From Cyanobium sp. CZS25K (lineage in GTDB: Bacteria; Cyanobacteriota; Cyanobacteriia; PCC-6307; Cyanobiaceae): a DNA stretch of 64,000 nt. The stretch covers positions 248,001 to 312,000 of the forward strand of contig JAUCZB010000001.1 in NCBI GenBank assembly GCA_030373325.1, read 5' to 3'. Each line of letters begins with the position of its first letter. The stretch's first letter is position 1. Both the position numbers and the translations under genes were made by a program. Below the pieces are notes generated by a model. It saw nothing but the letters and a program-made list of their open reading frames with translations. It did not search any database and was not told the DNA's origin. Of the stretch, positions 53,583 through 63,485 are shown piece by piece.

Positions 53583-54416
53583 TCAGTACCCGTTGCTGAT
53601 CGAGAGGCGCCGCACCTCGCCGCCCCGCTCGATCAGGGCGGTGTCGCCATCGGCGGAGCGAAGGCGCCAGCCGCTGCCTCCGATCGCTTCGCCAGCGTTG
53701 ACGCTGGTGGAGCTTCCCCCCATCTGGAAAATCGCCGAAGCGGGGCGGCCCGCCGAGCCCACGACGCCGACCAGTTCGGGCACGGCGCCACCGCCGGATG
53801 GGGCGCCACCGCGCTCGCCGGAGCCGGAGCCGGCAGCCGCGCTGGCGGCTGGTGCGGCGGCGGCCAGTTTCGGGCTCACCGGCACCCTCAGCACAGGGGC
53901 CCTCGCCGGCTGCTGCTGGGGCAGCTGGGACAGCTGCTCGATCCAGGGTTCTTCCGGGGGGGGCGGCAGCTGGTCGCCGGTGAGGGGAAGGATGGACGGC
54001 TCGCTGGAGGCCAGGTTGGCGGCACCGCCGGAGCCGATGGGGGTCGGATTGGCCGGTCCGAGGCTGCGCAACCGCTCCACCAGCAGCAGGCTGCGCTCCT
54101 GGGTGAGGGCCTGCTGCATGCGGCTGGAGTGGGTCAGGTAGAGCACCGAACTGGCGACACTGACCATGCAGACCCCGCCCATCGCCGTGAGCAGCAGGGT
54201 GTTGCGGTCGGCCCTGGACGGGCGGGCCGGGGCCGGGAGCCGCCGGATGGGGGTGGCCAGCGGCAGGGGCGTCGCTGGGTCGGCCGGCGACGCCACATCG
54301 AGATCGATGGTGGCCTCAGGGTCGAAGACCCGGTTCATCATCTGCTCGGCCTTCAGCTCCCAGTAGGCACGGGAGGTGGGGATGCCCCGCAGGGGACGCC
54401 GGGGGGAGGGGCTCAT
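53583..54416 (-). CDS. Single-span protein with PilP/GspC-like C-terminal domain
   Basis: 277 residues. Cytosolic N-terminal part with YWELKAEQMMNRVFDPEATI, one membrane helix LLLTAMGGVCMVSVASSVLY (~85-105), a long Pro/Ala/Gly-rich linker, and a C-terminal beta domain ELVGVVGSAGRPASAIFQMG, SSTSVNAGEAIGGSGWRLRS, DTALIERGGEVRRLSI, which resembles the homology region of PilP/GspC. In picocyanobacteria such proteins are common and may belong to type IV pilus or secretion machinery; that is inference. Confidence 0.6.
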   Translation of the reverse strand: MSPSPRRPLRGIPTSRAYWELKAEQMMNRVFDPEATIDLDVASPADPATPLPLATPIRRLPAPARPSRADRNTLLLTAMGGVCMVSVASSVLYLTHSSRMQQALTQERSLLLVERLRSLGPANPTPIGSGGAANLASSEPSILPLTGDQLPPPPEEPWIEQLSQLPQQQPARAPVLRVPVSPKLAAAAPAASAAAGSGSGERGGAPSGGGAVPELVGVVGSAGRPASAIFQMGGSSTSVNAGEAIGGSGWRLRSADGDTALIERGGEVRRLSISNGY

Positions 54417-54442
54417 CTGCAGACCTCGGCGTCAGGGGTGCG

Positions 54443-56398
54443 TCACTGTAACGATGGTTCCGCGGGCTGACGAGGGCTCGGCTGGTTCCGGCGCCGTTCC
54501 AGTTCAAGCCAGAGCAGCAGGGCGTTGACGTCGGCGGGACTGACCCCGGGAATCCGGGAGGCCTGCCCCAGGTTGCGGGGCTGGATGGCGGCCAGCTTCT
54601 CCCGGGCCTCCGCCGACAGGGTGCCGATGCCGGCGTAGTCCACGCCGCCGGGGATGGCCCGGTCGAGCTGGCGCCGCACCCGCTCGATCTGCTGTTCCTG
54701 GCGGGCCAGATAGCCGCTGTACTTGATGTCGATCTCGGCGCCGTCGCGCACATCGACCGGCAGCGCCGGATCGCAGAGCCCCAGCCGCACCAGATCCTCT
54801 CCGTGCAGGCCCGGTCGGCGCAACAGATCGGCCAGGGTGATGGAGCCGTTGATGCCGGCGCCGGTGACGGCGGCGACGGCGGTGGCGGCGGCATCGGAGG
54901 CCTTGAGCCGCACCGTCTCCAGGCGCCGCTTCTCCGCTTCGATGCCGGCCTGTTTCTGTTCGTAGAGGCGCCAGCGCCGCGCGTCGATCAGGCCCAGCCG
55001 GTGGGCCAGGGGCGTGAGACGGCGGTCGGCGTTGTCGCCCCGCAGCACCAGCCGGTATTCACTGCGGCTGGTGAGCACCCGATAGGGCTCCTTGAGGTCC
55101 TGGGTCACCAGGTCGTCCACCAGGGTGCCGATGTAGCTCCCCTCCCGGGGGAAATGCACGGGGTCCTGCCCCCCCAGCAGGCGGGCGGCGTTCAGCCCGG
55201 CCACCAGCCCCTGGGCGGCGGCCTCCTCATAGCCGGTGGTGCCGTTGAGCTGGCCGGCCGAAAACAGGCCCCGCACCCGCTTGGTCTCCAGGGAGGCCTG
55301 CAGCTGGGTCGCCGGCAGGATGTCGTAGTCGACGGCGTAGGCGGGGCGCAGCATCACGCAGGCTTCCAGCCCGGGCAGGGTGCGCAGCAGGGCCAGCTGC
55401 AGCCGCTCGGGCAGGCCGGTGGAGAAACCCTGGACATACAGCTCGGGCGTGTCGCGTCCCTCCGGCTCCAGAAAGATCTGGTGGCTCTCTTTGCCTGCGA
55501 AGCGCACGATCTTGTCTTCGATCGAGGGGCAGTAGCGGGGCCCCTTGCTGTCGATGAAACCGCCGTAGATCGGCGTGAGATGGAGGTTGTCGCGGATCAG
55601 CTGGTGGGTGGCCGCCGTGGTGCGGGTGATGTGGCAGGCCATCTGCTCGCCGCTCACCCGGGCGGTGGGATCGAAGCTGAAGAAGCGATCGGCGGCGTCG
55701 CTGGGCTGTTCCTCGAGACGATCGAGGGCCACGCTGCGCCGGTCGACCCGGGCCGGGGTGCCGGTCTTGAGGCGGTCGGTGCGGAAGCCCAGCTCCCGCA
55801 GGGCTTCGGTGAGGCCCTCGGCCGGTTGTTCGCCGGCCCGGCCCGCCGCCATCGAGCGGTTGCCCACCCAGATGCGGCCGCCCAGGAAGGTGCCGGTGGT
55901 GAGGATCACGGCACCGGCGCCGTAGACGCTGCCGAAATAGGTGCGCACACCGATCACCCGCGCCCCGGCACCCGCCGGATCGGCGGGATCCCCTTCCACC
56001 TCCAGACCCGTCACCATCGCTTCGCGCAGGGCGAGGTTGGGGGTTTCCTGCAGCAGCTGCAGCATCTGGCGGGCGTACTGGCGTTTGTCGGTCTGGGCCC
56101 GCAGGGCCCAGACGGCGGGGCCGCGGCTGGCGTTGAGCAGCCGTTTCTGCAGGGCGGTGGCATCGGCCAGCCGGCCGATCACCCCGCCGAGGGCATCCAC
56201 TTCATGCACCAGCTGGCTCTTGGCCGGGCCGCCCACGGCCGGATTGCAGGGCTGCCAGGCGATGCGGTCGAGGTTGAGGCTGAACAGTGCTGTGGAGACC
56301 CCCAGCCGGGCGGCGGTGAGGGCCGCCTCGCAGCCCGCATGGCCGCCGCCGACCACGATCAGTTCGAAGCTTTCGCTGGGGGCTGCGCTCAGGGCCAT
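54443..56398 (-). CDS. mnmG: tRNA uridine-5-carboxymethylaminomethyl modification enzyme
   Basis: 651 residues. FAD site [20 protein letters not shown] at the N-terminus; [77 protein letters not shown] and [20 protein letters not shown] are MnmG signatures. The C-terminal helical domain ([20 protein letters not shown]) binds MnmE/tRNA. Modifies wobble U34. Slightly long C-terminus. Confidence 0.96.
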   Translation of the reverse strand: MALSAAPSESFELIVVGGGHAGCEAALTAARLGVSTALFSLNLDRIAWQPCNPAVGGPAKSQLVHEVDALGGVIGRLADATALQKRLLNASRGPAVWALRAQTDKRQYARQMLQLLQETPNLALREAMVTGLEVEGDPADPAGAGARVIGVRTYFGSVYGAGAVILTTGTFLGGRIWVGNRSMAAGRAGEQPAEGLTEALRELGFRTDRLKTGTPARVDRRSVALDRLEEQPSDAADRFFSFDPTARVSGEQMACHITRTTAATHQLIRDNLHLTPIYGGFIDSKGPRYCPSIEDKIVRFAGKESHQIFLEPEGRDTPELYVQGFSTGLPERLQLALLRTLPGLEACVMLRPAYAVDYDILPATQLQASLETKRVRGLFSAGQLNGTTGYEEAAAQGLVAGLNAARLLGGQDPVHFPREGSYIGTLVDDLVTQDLKEPYRVLTSRSEYRLVLRGDNADRRLTPLAHRLGLIDARRWRLYEQKQAGIEAEKRRLETVRLKASDAAATAVAAVTGAGINGSITLADLLRRPGLHGEDLVRLGLCDPALPVDVRDGAEIDIKYSGYLARQEQQIERVRRQLDRAIPGGVDYAGIGTLSAEAREKLAAIQPRNLGQASRIPGVSPADVNALLLWLELERRRNQPSPRQPAEPSLQ

Positions 56399-56461
56399 GA
56401 AGGAAATGTATGGCCCTGCAGCGATGGGTGCAGCGGGGCCCCAGGCCAGCAGGGCTCGGAT

Positions 56462-57619
56462 CTAGCCATCCTGGAAGCGATCGCGGATCGCTTCCACCGC
56501 GTCGCGTCGCCGCCTGACGGCCGCCACGCAGTCGGCATCGAACTGGCCGGCGGCCACCAGGTGGTCGAGTTCCTCCATGGCCGCGTCCATCGTCCAGGCC
56601 TCCTTGTAGTGCCGGTGGCTTGTCAGGGCATCGAGCACATCGGCCACCGCGATGATCCGGGCCTCGAGGGGGATGGCTTCACCCTTGAGGCCCAAGGGAT
56701 AGCCGGAGCCATCGAGTTTTTCGTGGTGTCCCGCCACGACATTCTTCATCACGGCTGAGTCGGGTAGATCCTCAAGGCCAAATTCACCCACCATTTTATC
56801 CAGGATCTCCATGCCCTTTTGCACATGGGTTTCCATTAACTTGCGTTCCTCAGGATCCAGGGGGCCGGGCTTGAGCAGGATGCAATCAGGAATGCCGATC
56901 TTGCCGATGTCATGCAAGGGCGCAAACAGATAGAGATGTTCGATGTATTCATCGCTGAGTCCGTGGCTCTGCTGGAGTTCGCGGGCGATCAGCCGTGCGT
57001 AGTGGGCCATACGCTCAAGGTGGGCGCCGGTTTCAAAGTCCCGCAGGTTGGCGAACTCCCGGGCCACCTGGGCCGAAGCCGTGATGGAGTGCACCAGATT
57101 GAGTTCGCTGCAGATCAACATGTTGATCAGTGAAGAAATCAAAGCGAGTTTCCGCTGCACAGGTTCGGTGAACACTGCGGGCTTCAGTGAATCGAAGAAG
57201 AGAAAGCCGATGAACGAACCCTTGTCGAGCAACGGAACGGTCAGCGAAGAGCGGTAGCCCTCCTTCAGTAGCCAGGCCGAGTGCTTGGTGTTGCCGCGCA
57301 CCGCCGCCGGGATGTTGTCCAGCACGCGGACGGACCGGCTTGTAGCCAGGTGGCTGAGGGACTGGCTTTTGGAGAGGTGGAACTCGTAGCCGGTGATGGC
57401 CTCTCCTGTGCGGGTGCTATTCACAAATGTCTTCAGTAAATCGACCCGGGGGTCGTAAAGTGCGACGGCCACCCGATCCACATCGGGCGTCATTTCCATC
57501 AATTGCTGGTGCAGCTGGCGCAGCCGCTGATTGAGGGCCTGTCCCACCGGGGGTGCTTCGGTTCCGGTCTCAGCCAGGGTGATCCCGTTGCTGTCAACAG
57601 GGCTTGGTCGCGGGGTCAT
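56462..57619 (-). CDS. GAF-HD-GYP cyclic di-GMP phosphodiesterase-type protein
   Basis: 385 residues from ATG 57619. Residues ~30-170 GAF-like (DRVAVALYDPRVDLLKTFVN, LLKEGYRSSLTVPLLDKGSF). HD-GYP domain ~185-380: ETGAHLERMAHYARLIAREL, FAPLHDIGKIGIPDCILLKP (HD), VAGHHEKLDGSGYPLGLKGE (HH and the GYP motif) and ARIIAVADVLDALTSHRHYK. Likely degrades cyclic di-GMP in the cytosol. A partner in turnover may be the PAS-GGDEF protein at 27-29 kb. A+T-richer central part. Confidence 0.9.
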   Translation of the reverse strand: MTPRPSPVDSNGITLAETGTEAPPVGQALNQRLRQLHQQLMEMTPDVDRVAVALYDPRVDLLKTFVNSTRTGEAITGYEFHLSKSQSLSHLATSRSVRVLDNIPAAVRGNTKHSAWLLKEGYRSSLTVPLLDKGSFIGFLFFDSLKPAVFTEPVQRKLALISSLINMLICSELNLVHSITASAQVAREFANLRDFETGAHLERMAHYARLIARELQQSHGLSDEYIEHLYLFAPLHDIGKIGIPDCILLKPGPLDPEERKLMETHVQKGMEILDKMVGEFGLEDLPDSAVMKNVVAGHHEKLDGSGYPLGLKGEAIPLEARIIAVADVLDALTSHRHYKEAWTMDAAMEELDHLVAAGQFDADCVAAVRRRRDAVEAIRDRFQDG

Positions 57620-57702
57620 CGCATGGACGCCAAGACGCTCCCTCCATTCTTGCGCTTCGTGGAGCCCCCCTGGCGGATCCCCCTGGCGAAGCGGGTTGCC
57701 GC

Positions 57703-58437
57703 TCAGGCCCGGGGCCGGACCACGGTGGCCGGCTGCAACGCGTCCGCATAGGCGGGATCCTCGCTGCCGAACACCCGGTCCCAGAAGGTGAAGTAGAGCC
57801 CGAAGTGCTTGCCGTAGCGTCGGTGGTGAATGGAGTGATGCGCGGGGCCGATCAGCCAGCGCCCCAGCCAGTGGTGGGGGAAATGCAGCGGCAGCACCTC
57901 CAGGCCCACGTGGTTCACCACCGCCCACACCGTCATGGTGGTGAGCACCGCCAGCAGGGTGATGAAATGCAGGGGGATCAGCATCACGACCCCAATCAGG
58001 AACATGGCCTGAACCACGGCTTCGAGCGGGTCAAAGGCGAAGGAGGTCCAGGGCGTGGGCTGACGCGATCGGTGGTGCCCCTGGTGAAACCAGGCAAAGA
58101 GTCTTGGATGGTGAAACAGCCGGTGGGTGGCGTAGAAGTAGGCATCCTGCAGCACGAGCACGGCCAGGTAGCTGAGCGGCAGAACCCACCAGTTCTCTGC
58201 ATCCATCCGGCCGTGGAGCTTGGTCATCCCCTTGTCGTCCAGGGTCATGATCACGGCCGTGGCCAGGGCGAAGACGCCCGTTGACAGGACGGAGAGTTGG
58301 ATGTCCTTGAGAACGGAGATCGTCGTCGGCTGGCGGTGATAAAGAAGCCAGTGGGCGAATCCCGCCATGGCAAGATAGCGCAGCAGGATGATGGCGAAGA
58401 ACGCTACAACGTAAAACCAGAAGGAATGCTGCTGCAC
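57703..58437 (-). CDS. Sterol desaturase/fatty acid hydroxylase family membrane enzyme
   Basis: 244 residues with four to five hydrophobic helices and His boxes THRLFHH, WFHQGHHRS and PAHHSIHHRRYGKHFG, the di-iron ligands of this superfamily. Probably hydroxylates or desaturates a lipid or carotenoid; substrate unknown. Stop is 84 bases before the HD-GYP start on the same strand. ATG 58437. Confidence 0.83.
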   Translation of the reverse strand: MQQHSFWFYVVAFFAIILLRYLAMAGFAHWLLYHRQPTTISVLKDIQLSVLSTGVFALATAVIMTLDDKGMTKLHGRMDAENWWVLPLSYLAVLVLQDAYFYATHRLFHHPRLFAWFHQGHHRSRQPTPWTSFAFDPLEAVVQAMFLIGVVMLIPLHFITLLAVLTTMTVWAVVNHVGLEVLPLHFPHHWLGRWLIGPAHHSIHHRRYGKHFGLYFTFWDRVFGSEDPAYADALQPATVVRPRA

Positions 58438-58505
58438 GTATAGCTTTACGATGCCTTGATCTTCATGCTACTGGCCCCTTCGCTGGCGCGATACGGCGGT
58501 TACCC

Positions 58506-59915
58506 CTATGCAGCAAGATTGCGGAAACGTGTGAACTGAGGCTCGAACAGCAGCTTGACGGTGCCGACGGGGCCGTTGCGGTGCTTGGTGACGATCACCT
58601 CGGTGATGCCGCGGTCGGCGGTCTCGGGGTTGTAGTACTCGTCGCGGTAGATCATCAGCACCAGGTCGGCGTCCTGCTCGATCGAGCCCGATTCCCGCAG
58701 GTCGCTGAGCATCGGGCGCTTGTTGGTGCGGGACTCGACGCCGCGGCTGAGCTGGGAGAGGGCGATGACGGGAACATCCAGCTCACGGGCCATGCCCTTG
58801 AGGCCCCGGGTGATGCGGGACAGCTCCTGGACGCGGTTGTCGGGGGTGGAGCCCTCCATCAGCTGCAGGTAGTCGATCACGATCAGGCCGAGCTCCTTGC
58901 CGGTTTCGGCCATCAGGCGCCGGCAGAGCGAGCGCATCTCAAGCACACCGGAGTTGGGCTTGTCGTCGATGAACAGGGGCAGCTGGCCGAGGCTGTTGAT
59001 GCCCTGGCCCAGCAGGGGCCACTCCTCCTGCTGCAGGCGGCCGGTGCGCAGGCGTCCGCTCTCGATGCCCACCTCCATCGACAGCAGGCGGTAGGTGAGC
59101 TGTTGCTTGCTCATCTCCAGGCTGAACACGCAGACCGGCAGCTGGTGCAGCTGGGCGACGTTCTTGGCGATGTTGAGCACGATTGAGGTCTTGCCCATGG
59201 CCGGGCGTCCGGCGACGATGATCAGGTCGCTGCGCTGCAGGCCCTGGGTGATGGCGTCGAGGTCGTAGAAGTTGACGGGGATGCCGGCGACGGCGGTGCC
59301 GAGGGAACGGCTCTCGATCTCGTTGAAGGTGCTGGTGAGGATCTCGGCGGTGGGGGTGAGGCCGGCGGTGGGCTTCTCCTGACTGATGGCGAAGATCTTC
59401 TGCTCGGCCTCGTCGAGCACCTGTTCCATGGGCAGGCTCTGGTCGAATCCGAGCCGGATCACCTCGTTGGCGGAGCGGATCAGCTGGCGCCGCAGATGCT
59501 TGTCCATCACCAGCCGCGCCACCTGGTCGATGGAGGCGGTGGAGAGGGTGCGCTCCACCAGTTCGACCAGGCGGGCGCTGCCGCCCACCTTGTCCAGCTG
59601 GCCCGTGTCGGCGAGCCAGGCCGCCATGGCCGTGAGATCAGTGGGCTTGCCCTGGCTGTGCAGCATCAGGGCGGTGCGGTAGATCTCGCGGTGGGCGCCG
59701 AGATAGAAGGCCTCGGGGCGGAGCACGTCGGCGACGCGGCCGATGGCGTCGGGATCGAGCAGGATGCCGCCGAGCACCGACTCTTCCGCCTCCAGGTTCT
59801 GGGGGGGGACGGAATCGGGCAGAGCCTCGAAACCGGCCTGCTCAACGCGCCTGGATGCCGGCCTCGCACCGTCGGGGCGCGGGGGATCGGAACCAGCCAG
59901 GGGCACGCTCACCAT
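58506..59915 (-). CDS. dnaB: Replicative DNA helicase DnaB
   Basis: 469 residues. N-terminal domain PPQNLEAEESVLGGILLDPD; RecA-like ATPase with Walker A VAGRPAMGKTSIVLNIAKNV, Walker B LIVIDYLQLMEG, and C-terminal LSQLSRGVESRTNKRPMLSD, LRESGSIEQDADLVLMIYRD, EVIVTKHRNGPVGTVKLLF. No intein is inserted, although cyanobacterial DnaB often carries one at the Walker A site. Hexameric fork helicase. Paired with rplI as in many cyanobacteria. Confidence 0.97.
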   Translation of the reverse strand: MVSVPLAGSDPPRPDGARPASRRVEQAGFEALPDSVPPQNLEAEESVLGGILLDPDAIGRVADVLRPEAFYLGAHREIYRTALMLHSQGKPTDLTAMAAWLADTGQLDKVGGSARLVELVERTLSTASIDQVARLVMDKHLRRQLIRSANEVIRLGFDQSLPMEQVLDEAEQKIFAISQEKPTAGLTPTAEILTSTFNEIESRSLGTAVAGIPVNFYDLDAITQGLQRSDLIIVAGRPAMGKTSIVLNIAKNVAQLHQLPVCVFSLEMSKQQLTYRLLSMEVGIESGRLRTGRLQQEEWPLLGQGINSLGQLPLFIDDKPNSGVLEMRSLCRRLMAETGKELGLIVIDYLQLMEGSTPDNRVQELSRITRGLKGMARELDVPVIALSQLSRGVESRTNKRPMLSDLRESGSIEQDADLVLMIYRDEYYNPETADRGITEVIVTKHRNGPVGTVKLLFEPQFTRFRNLAA

Positions 59916-60033
59916 GGACGGAACTCCAGTACGCGACTCACCGCAAAGGGAGCCGGATCGGATGGGATCGGGCTCCAGTGAGACCTGTCACTCTGGGGCC
60001 CTGAGCGGGAAAAATCGGTTCGCGGCTGGCTGA

Positions 60034-60495
60034 TCAGTAGCTGACCACTTCCAGGTTCACGTCGGCGACGACCTCGGGGTGCAGCTTGACCTGCACCTTG
60101 TAAGCGCCGGTGCGGTGGATCTCGGGAACGGTGATGACGCGGCGGTCGACTTCTTTCTTGGTGGCGGCCTCGATGGCTTCCGCCACGTCACCGTTGGTGA
60201 CGGTGCCGAACAGGACGTCGTCACCGCCGGTCTGCTTCTTGACGGTGAAGCGGCCGATGGTGTCGAGGGCGGTGCGGAAGGCGATGGCCTCGGCCTTCAG
60301 GGCCGCCTGGCGCTCGGCCTCCTTGGCCCGGCGGTGCTCCACCTGACGCAGAACGGCGGCGGTGACGGCCAGAGCCTTGCCGGTGGGCAGGAGGAAGTTG
60401 CGGGCGTAGCCGGGGGCCACATCCACCAGATCTCCGTCCTTCCCAAGGGAAAGGATGTCCTCGCTCAGGACCACCTGCACACGCTTCTTGACCAT
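60034..60495 (-). CDS. rplI: 50S ribosomal protein bL9
   Basis: 153 residues. [40 protein letters not shown] is the bL9 N-terminal signature; a long central helix of Ala/Glu/Lys and a C-terminal domain [20 protein letters not shown] follow. Binds 23S rRNA. Upstream of dnaB on the same strand. Confidence 0.97.
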   Translation of the reverse strand: MVKKRVQVVLSEDILSLGKDGDLVDVAPGYARNFLLPTGKALAVTAAVLRQVEHRRAKEAERQAALKAEAIAFRTALDTIGRFTVKKQTGGDDVLFGTVTNGDVAEAIEAATKKEVDRRVITVPEIHRTGAYKVQVKLHPEVVADVNLEVVSY

Positions 60496-60537
60496 GACGA
60501 CGCCCCGGTTGAGCCAACTGAAATCCGATTGGCAAGC

Positions 60538-61530
60538 TTACGCCATGGAGCTGGTGGGGGCCGCGGCCCGGGGCAGGCGGACCCGGGTGGCCAGGCCCAG
60601 GGCCCGCATCAGCCGGATGTGCTGCCAGGTGAGGTCGAACTGGCGGGGGCCGAAGCCATGGCGGGCCGAATGGGGGAAGGCGTGGTGGTTGTTGTGCCAG
60701 CCCTCACCGAAGGTGAGCGCCGCCACCCAGGGGTTGTTCTTCGACTTGTCGCCGCTGTCGTGGACGGCCTCGCCCCACATGTGGGTGGCCGAATTGACCA
60801 GCCAGGTGCACTGGTAGACGATCACCAGACGCAGGGGGATGCCCCACAGCACCAGGGCCCAGCCGCCGGCACCGGTGACGCTGCCGATCCAGAACAGCAG
60901 CAGACCCAGCGGCACCTGGAGCAGCAGGAAGCCCTTGTTCAGCCAGCGGTAGTAGGGGTCGGCGGCCAGGTCGCCCGTGAGCCTGGGCACGGCGGCCATG
61001 GCGGGAATCTCCTCGAACATCCAGGCCATGTGGGACCACCAGAAGCCCTTGTTGCTGTCGTGGTGATCGGCTTCCGTATCAGAAAACTTGTGGTGATGGC
61101 GGTGCAGGCCGACCCAGTCGATCGGGCCGTGCTGGCAGCTGAGGGCGCCGCAGGTGGCGAAGAAGCGCTCCAGCCAGAGGGGAACGCGGAAGGAGCGGTG
61201 GCTGAGCAGGCGGTGGTAGCCGATCGTGACGCCCAGGCAGGCGGTGACCCAGTACATCACCAGCAGGGCACCGACCGCCTCCAGGCTCCAGAAGCGGGGC
61301 AGCAGGGCCACCACCGCCAGGATGTGGATCACGATCATGAAGCCGATCGTGCCCCAGCGGGTGCCCTTGGGCGAGACGCCGCGGGGTTCGCCACGGCGCG
61401 GTTCGTGCAGGGCCCTGGCCCTGACGAGGGCGTCGGGCCCCTGGTTGATGGAGGCGGGGCGGCGGGTGTGGCGGGTTTTGACGCCGGCGCCGGATCGGGC
61501 GCCTGGGCGGGAGAAGGCTGTGGCGGCCAT
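60538..61530 (-). CDS. Delta-9 type fatty acid desaturase, DesC-like
   Basis: 330 residues. Three His boxes: HRLLSHRSF, GLHRHHHKFSDTEADHHDS and EGWHNNHHAFPHSARHG; the usual four membrane helices (IGFMIVIHILAVVALLPRFW etc.). Introduces a double bond at C9 of membrane acyl chains using ferredoxin. N-terminal ~45 residues are Arg-rich and variable. Start ATG 61530 has AGGAG nearby upstream. A paralogue is encoded at 62425-63456 on the same strand; the gene between them runs opposite. Confidence 0.9.
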   Translation of the reverse strand: MAATAFSRPGARSGAGVKTRHTRRPASINQGPDALVRARALHEPRRGEPRGVSPKGTRWGTIGFMIVIHILAVVALLPRFWSLEAVGALLVMYWVTACLGVTIGYHRLLSHRSFRVPLWLERFFATCGALSCQHGPIDWVGLHRHHHKFSDTEADHHDSNKGFWWSHMAWMFEEIPAMAAVPRLTGDLAADPYYRWLNKGFLLLQVPLGLLLFWIGSVTGAGGWALVLWGIPLRLVIVYQCTWLVNSATHMWGEAVHDSGDKSKNNPWVAALTFGEGWHNNHHAFPHSARHGFGPRQFDLTWQHIRLMRALGLATRVRLPRAAAPTSSMA

Positions 61531-61547
61531 GAAGGACCGGGCTCCTG

Positions 61548-62402
61548 TTGAGTGGGTACAATGGTAGCAATACGAATCCTGATCGAGTGGGATATCGAGA
61601 CGAACTCGTATCTGGTCGCGTCGCCTTCGCTCACCTGATCCGCGTCTGGCACGAGCGCAACGGCTGGTCCCACCGGGTGCTGCCCATGCTGGCCGAGGCC
61701 CTCGATCTCGGGCGGGTGCACAACTCCCAGCTCTCGATGCTGCGCAACGGCAAGCTCGCCTCCCCGGGGCCGGAGGTCTTTCTGGCGCTGGGGAGCGTGA
61801 ACCTCTGGCTGGCGGACCAGGCCCCCGAGGGTCGGCTGGAGCCGGACCCGGCCCGGACCTTGCTGGCGGCCCAGCCCGAACTGTTCGAAGCCCTCTGCAC
61901 TTCAGCCCTGCCGGTGCGCGACGAACGGCAGCAGGTGCTGGGGCCCGGGGCCCTGCTGGAGGTGTTCGTGGGCCTCTCTCAGCCGCCGGCCAGTTTCGAT
62001 CTCCGCATCGGCGAGGCCGAGGCCGCAGGCCTCAGCGCCGCCCTGGCCCAGCTGCTCACCGCCGGCAGGCCCTGGCGTGACTGCCGCGACCGGTTGATGG
62101 CGGCCTACCCGGTGCCGAAACGCCAGCGCCGGGAGCGCTTCGCCGAAGTGATCGCCGGCCAGCGCGACTACACGGCGGTCGAGCTGGATGCCGAACTGCC
62201 GGAACTGCGTCGCACCCTGGCGGCCCTGGGGGCCGCCGGCGAGGAGGAGCTGGGCGCGGACCGCTTTCTGGAGCTGCTGCGCCAGCGGGCCCGCCGGCTG
62301 CAGGGGGACGGCGACGGGCAGGGACCGGACGACCTGGCGGCCGCCATCCGCCGGGAGATCGGTGCGGCGATCCCGGCGACGGCCGAAACGGCACGCCCCT
62401 GA
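61548..62402 (+). CDS. Protein with HTH-like N-terminal region between two desaturase genes
   Basis: 284 residues from TTG 61548; GTG 61587 is an alternative start. The N-terminal part GRVAFAHLIRVWHERNGWSH, LPMLAEALDLGRVHNSQLSM and LRNGKLASPGPEVFLALGSV reads like a helix-turn-helix (XRE-like) element with an unusual long insertion; the remaining residues are Ala/Leu-rich helices (GEAEAAGLSAALAQLLTAGR). I recognise it only as a type of hypothetical in picocyanobacteria. TACAAT at 61557-61562 is a possible -10, which would favour the GTG start. It could regulate the flanking desaturases; that is a guess from position. Confidence 0.55.
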   Translation: MSGYNGSNTNPDRVGYRDELVSGRVAFAHLIRVWHERNGWSHRVLPMLAEALDLGRVHNSQLSMLRNGKLASPGPEVFLALGSVNLWLADQAPEGRLEPDPARTLLAAQPELFEALCTSALPVRDERQQVLGPGALLEVFVGLSQPPASFDLRIGEAEAAGLSAALAQLLTAGRPWRDCRDRLMAAYPVPKRQRRERFAEVIAGQRDYTAVELDAELPELRRTLAALGAAGEEELGADRFLELLRQRARRLQGDGDGQGPDDLAAAIRREIGAAIPATAETARP

Positions 62403-62424
62403 TCCGCCGCAGCGCAAGCCGCCC

Positions 62425-63456
62425 TCAGGTGCCGGCGGCGGCGTCGCCCCGGTGGCCGAAGACCGGAGCGATCCGCACCCGTCTGGCCAGGCCGAGGGCC
62501 CGCAGGGCGCGGATGTGCTGCCAGGTGATGTCGAACTCGAACCAGCGCAGGCCGTGACGGGCCGAATGGGGGTAGGCGTGGTGGTTGTTGTGCCAGCCCT
62601 CACCGAAGGTGAGCACGGCCACCCACCAGCAGTTGCGGGAGCGGTCGGGGCAGTCGAAGTTGCGGTAGCCGAAGGCGTGGGTGGCGGAATTCACCAGCCA
62701 GGTCACGTGATAGACGAGCACCAGGCGCAGGGGGATGCCCCAGAGCACCAGGCCCAGACCGCCGCCGTGCACCCCCGCCCAGTTGCCGTACCAGTAGAGG
62801 GCTGCCCCCAGGGGCAGTTGCAGCAGCAGGAACCAGCGATCCAGCCAGCGGTAGAGGGGATCCTTCTCCATGTCACCGGTGAAGCGATGGATCTCGGTGA
62901 GGGCCGGAATCTTGTGCAGCATCCACTCGCTGTGGGCCCACCAGAGCCCCCGGGCGGCGTCGTGGTGGTCGTTGGGCTGGTCGGAGAAGAGATGGTGGTG
63001 CCGGTGCAGGCCCACCCACTCGATCGGGCCGCTCTGGCAGGCCAGGGTGCCCATCAGCACCAGCAGCCGCTCCACCCAGCGGGGTGCTTCGAAGCCCCGG
63101 TGGGCCACCAGCCGGTGCAGCCCCAGGGTCACCCCCAGCACCGTGGCCCAGTACAGAACCGCCAGCACGATCACCCCCTGGAGGCTCCAGAAGCGGGGCA
63201 GCAGGGCGAAGACGGCGCCGACGTGGATCGCCAGCATGAACCCGGTGGTGCCGGTCTTGAACTTCCGCTGCTGGGCGGGGAAGGGTGGCCTGGGCCGCTG
63301 CATGGCCGCCAGCAGCTGGGCTTTCTTGCGCGAATGGGACGGTTCCTGCCTCGGGACACGCACGGTTTCGGCGCTCTGGCCGGATCGGGAGGCTTCGGAT
63401 CGTGCGACCAAGCGTTTCTCCGGTGGAAGGGGGGGGGTGATCTGGGATGCCGACAA
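62425..63456 (-). CDS. Second DesC-like fatty acid desaturase
   Basis: 343 residues. His boxes GLHRLVAHRGF, GLHRHHHLFSDQPNDHHDA and EGWHNNHHAYPHSARHG, with helices TGFMLAIHVGAVFALLPRFW and others. Similar to the enzyme at 60538 in every block, with a longer N-terminus (~70 residues, basic) and a changed C-terminus. Probably a paralogue with different acyl or positional preference. Its ATG is 30 bases from the start of the divergent last gene of the window. Confidence 0.9.
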   Translation of the reverse strand: MSASQITPPLPPEKRLVARSEASRSGQSAETVRVPRQEPSHSRKKAQLLAAMQRPRPPFPAQQRKFKTGTTGFMLAIHVGAVFALLPRFWSLQGVIVLAVLYWATVLGVTLGLHRLVAHRGFEAPRWVERLLVLMGTLACQSGPIEWVGLHRHHHLFSDQPNDHHDAARGLWWAHSEWMLHKIPALTEIHRFTGDMEKDPLYRWLDRWFLLLQLPLGAALYWYGNWAGVHGGGLGLVLWGIPLRLVLVYHVTWLVNSATHAFGYRNFDCPDRSRNCWWVAVLTFGEGWHNNHHAYPHSARHGLRWFEFDITWQHIRALRALGLARRVRIAPVFGHRGDAAAGT

Positions 63457-63485
63457 CCATCCTGACCCACCGCGGCGATGGCAAA

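Noticed and set aside
54803..56758. A 651-codon plus-strand frame opposite mnmG
   Set aside because: Antisense shadow of mnmG with no family features.
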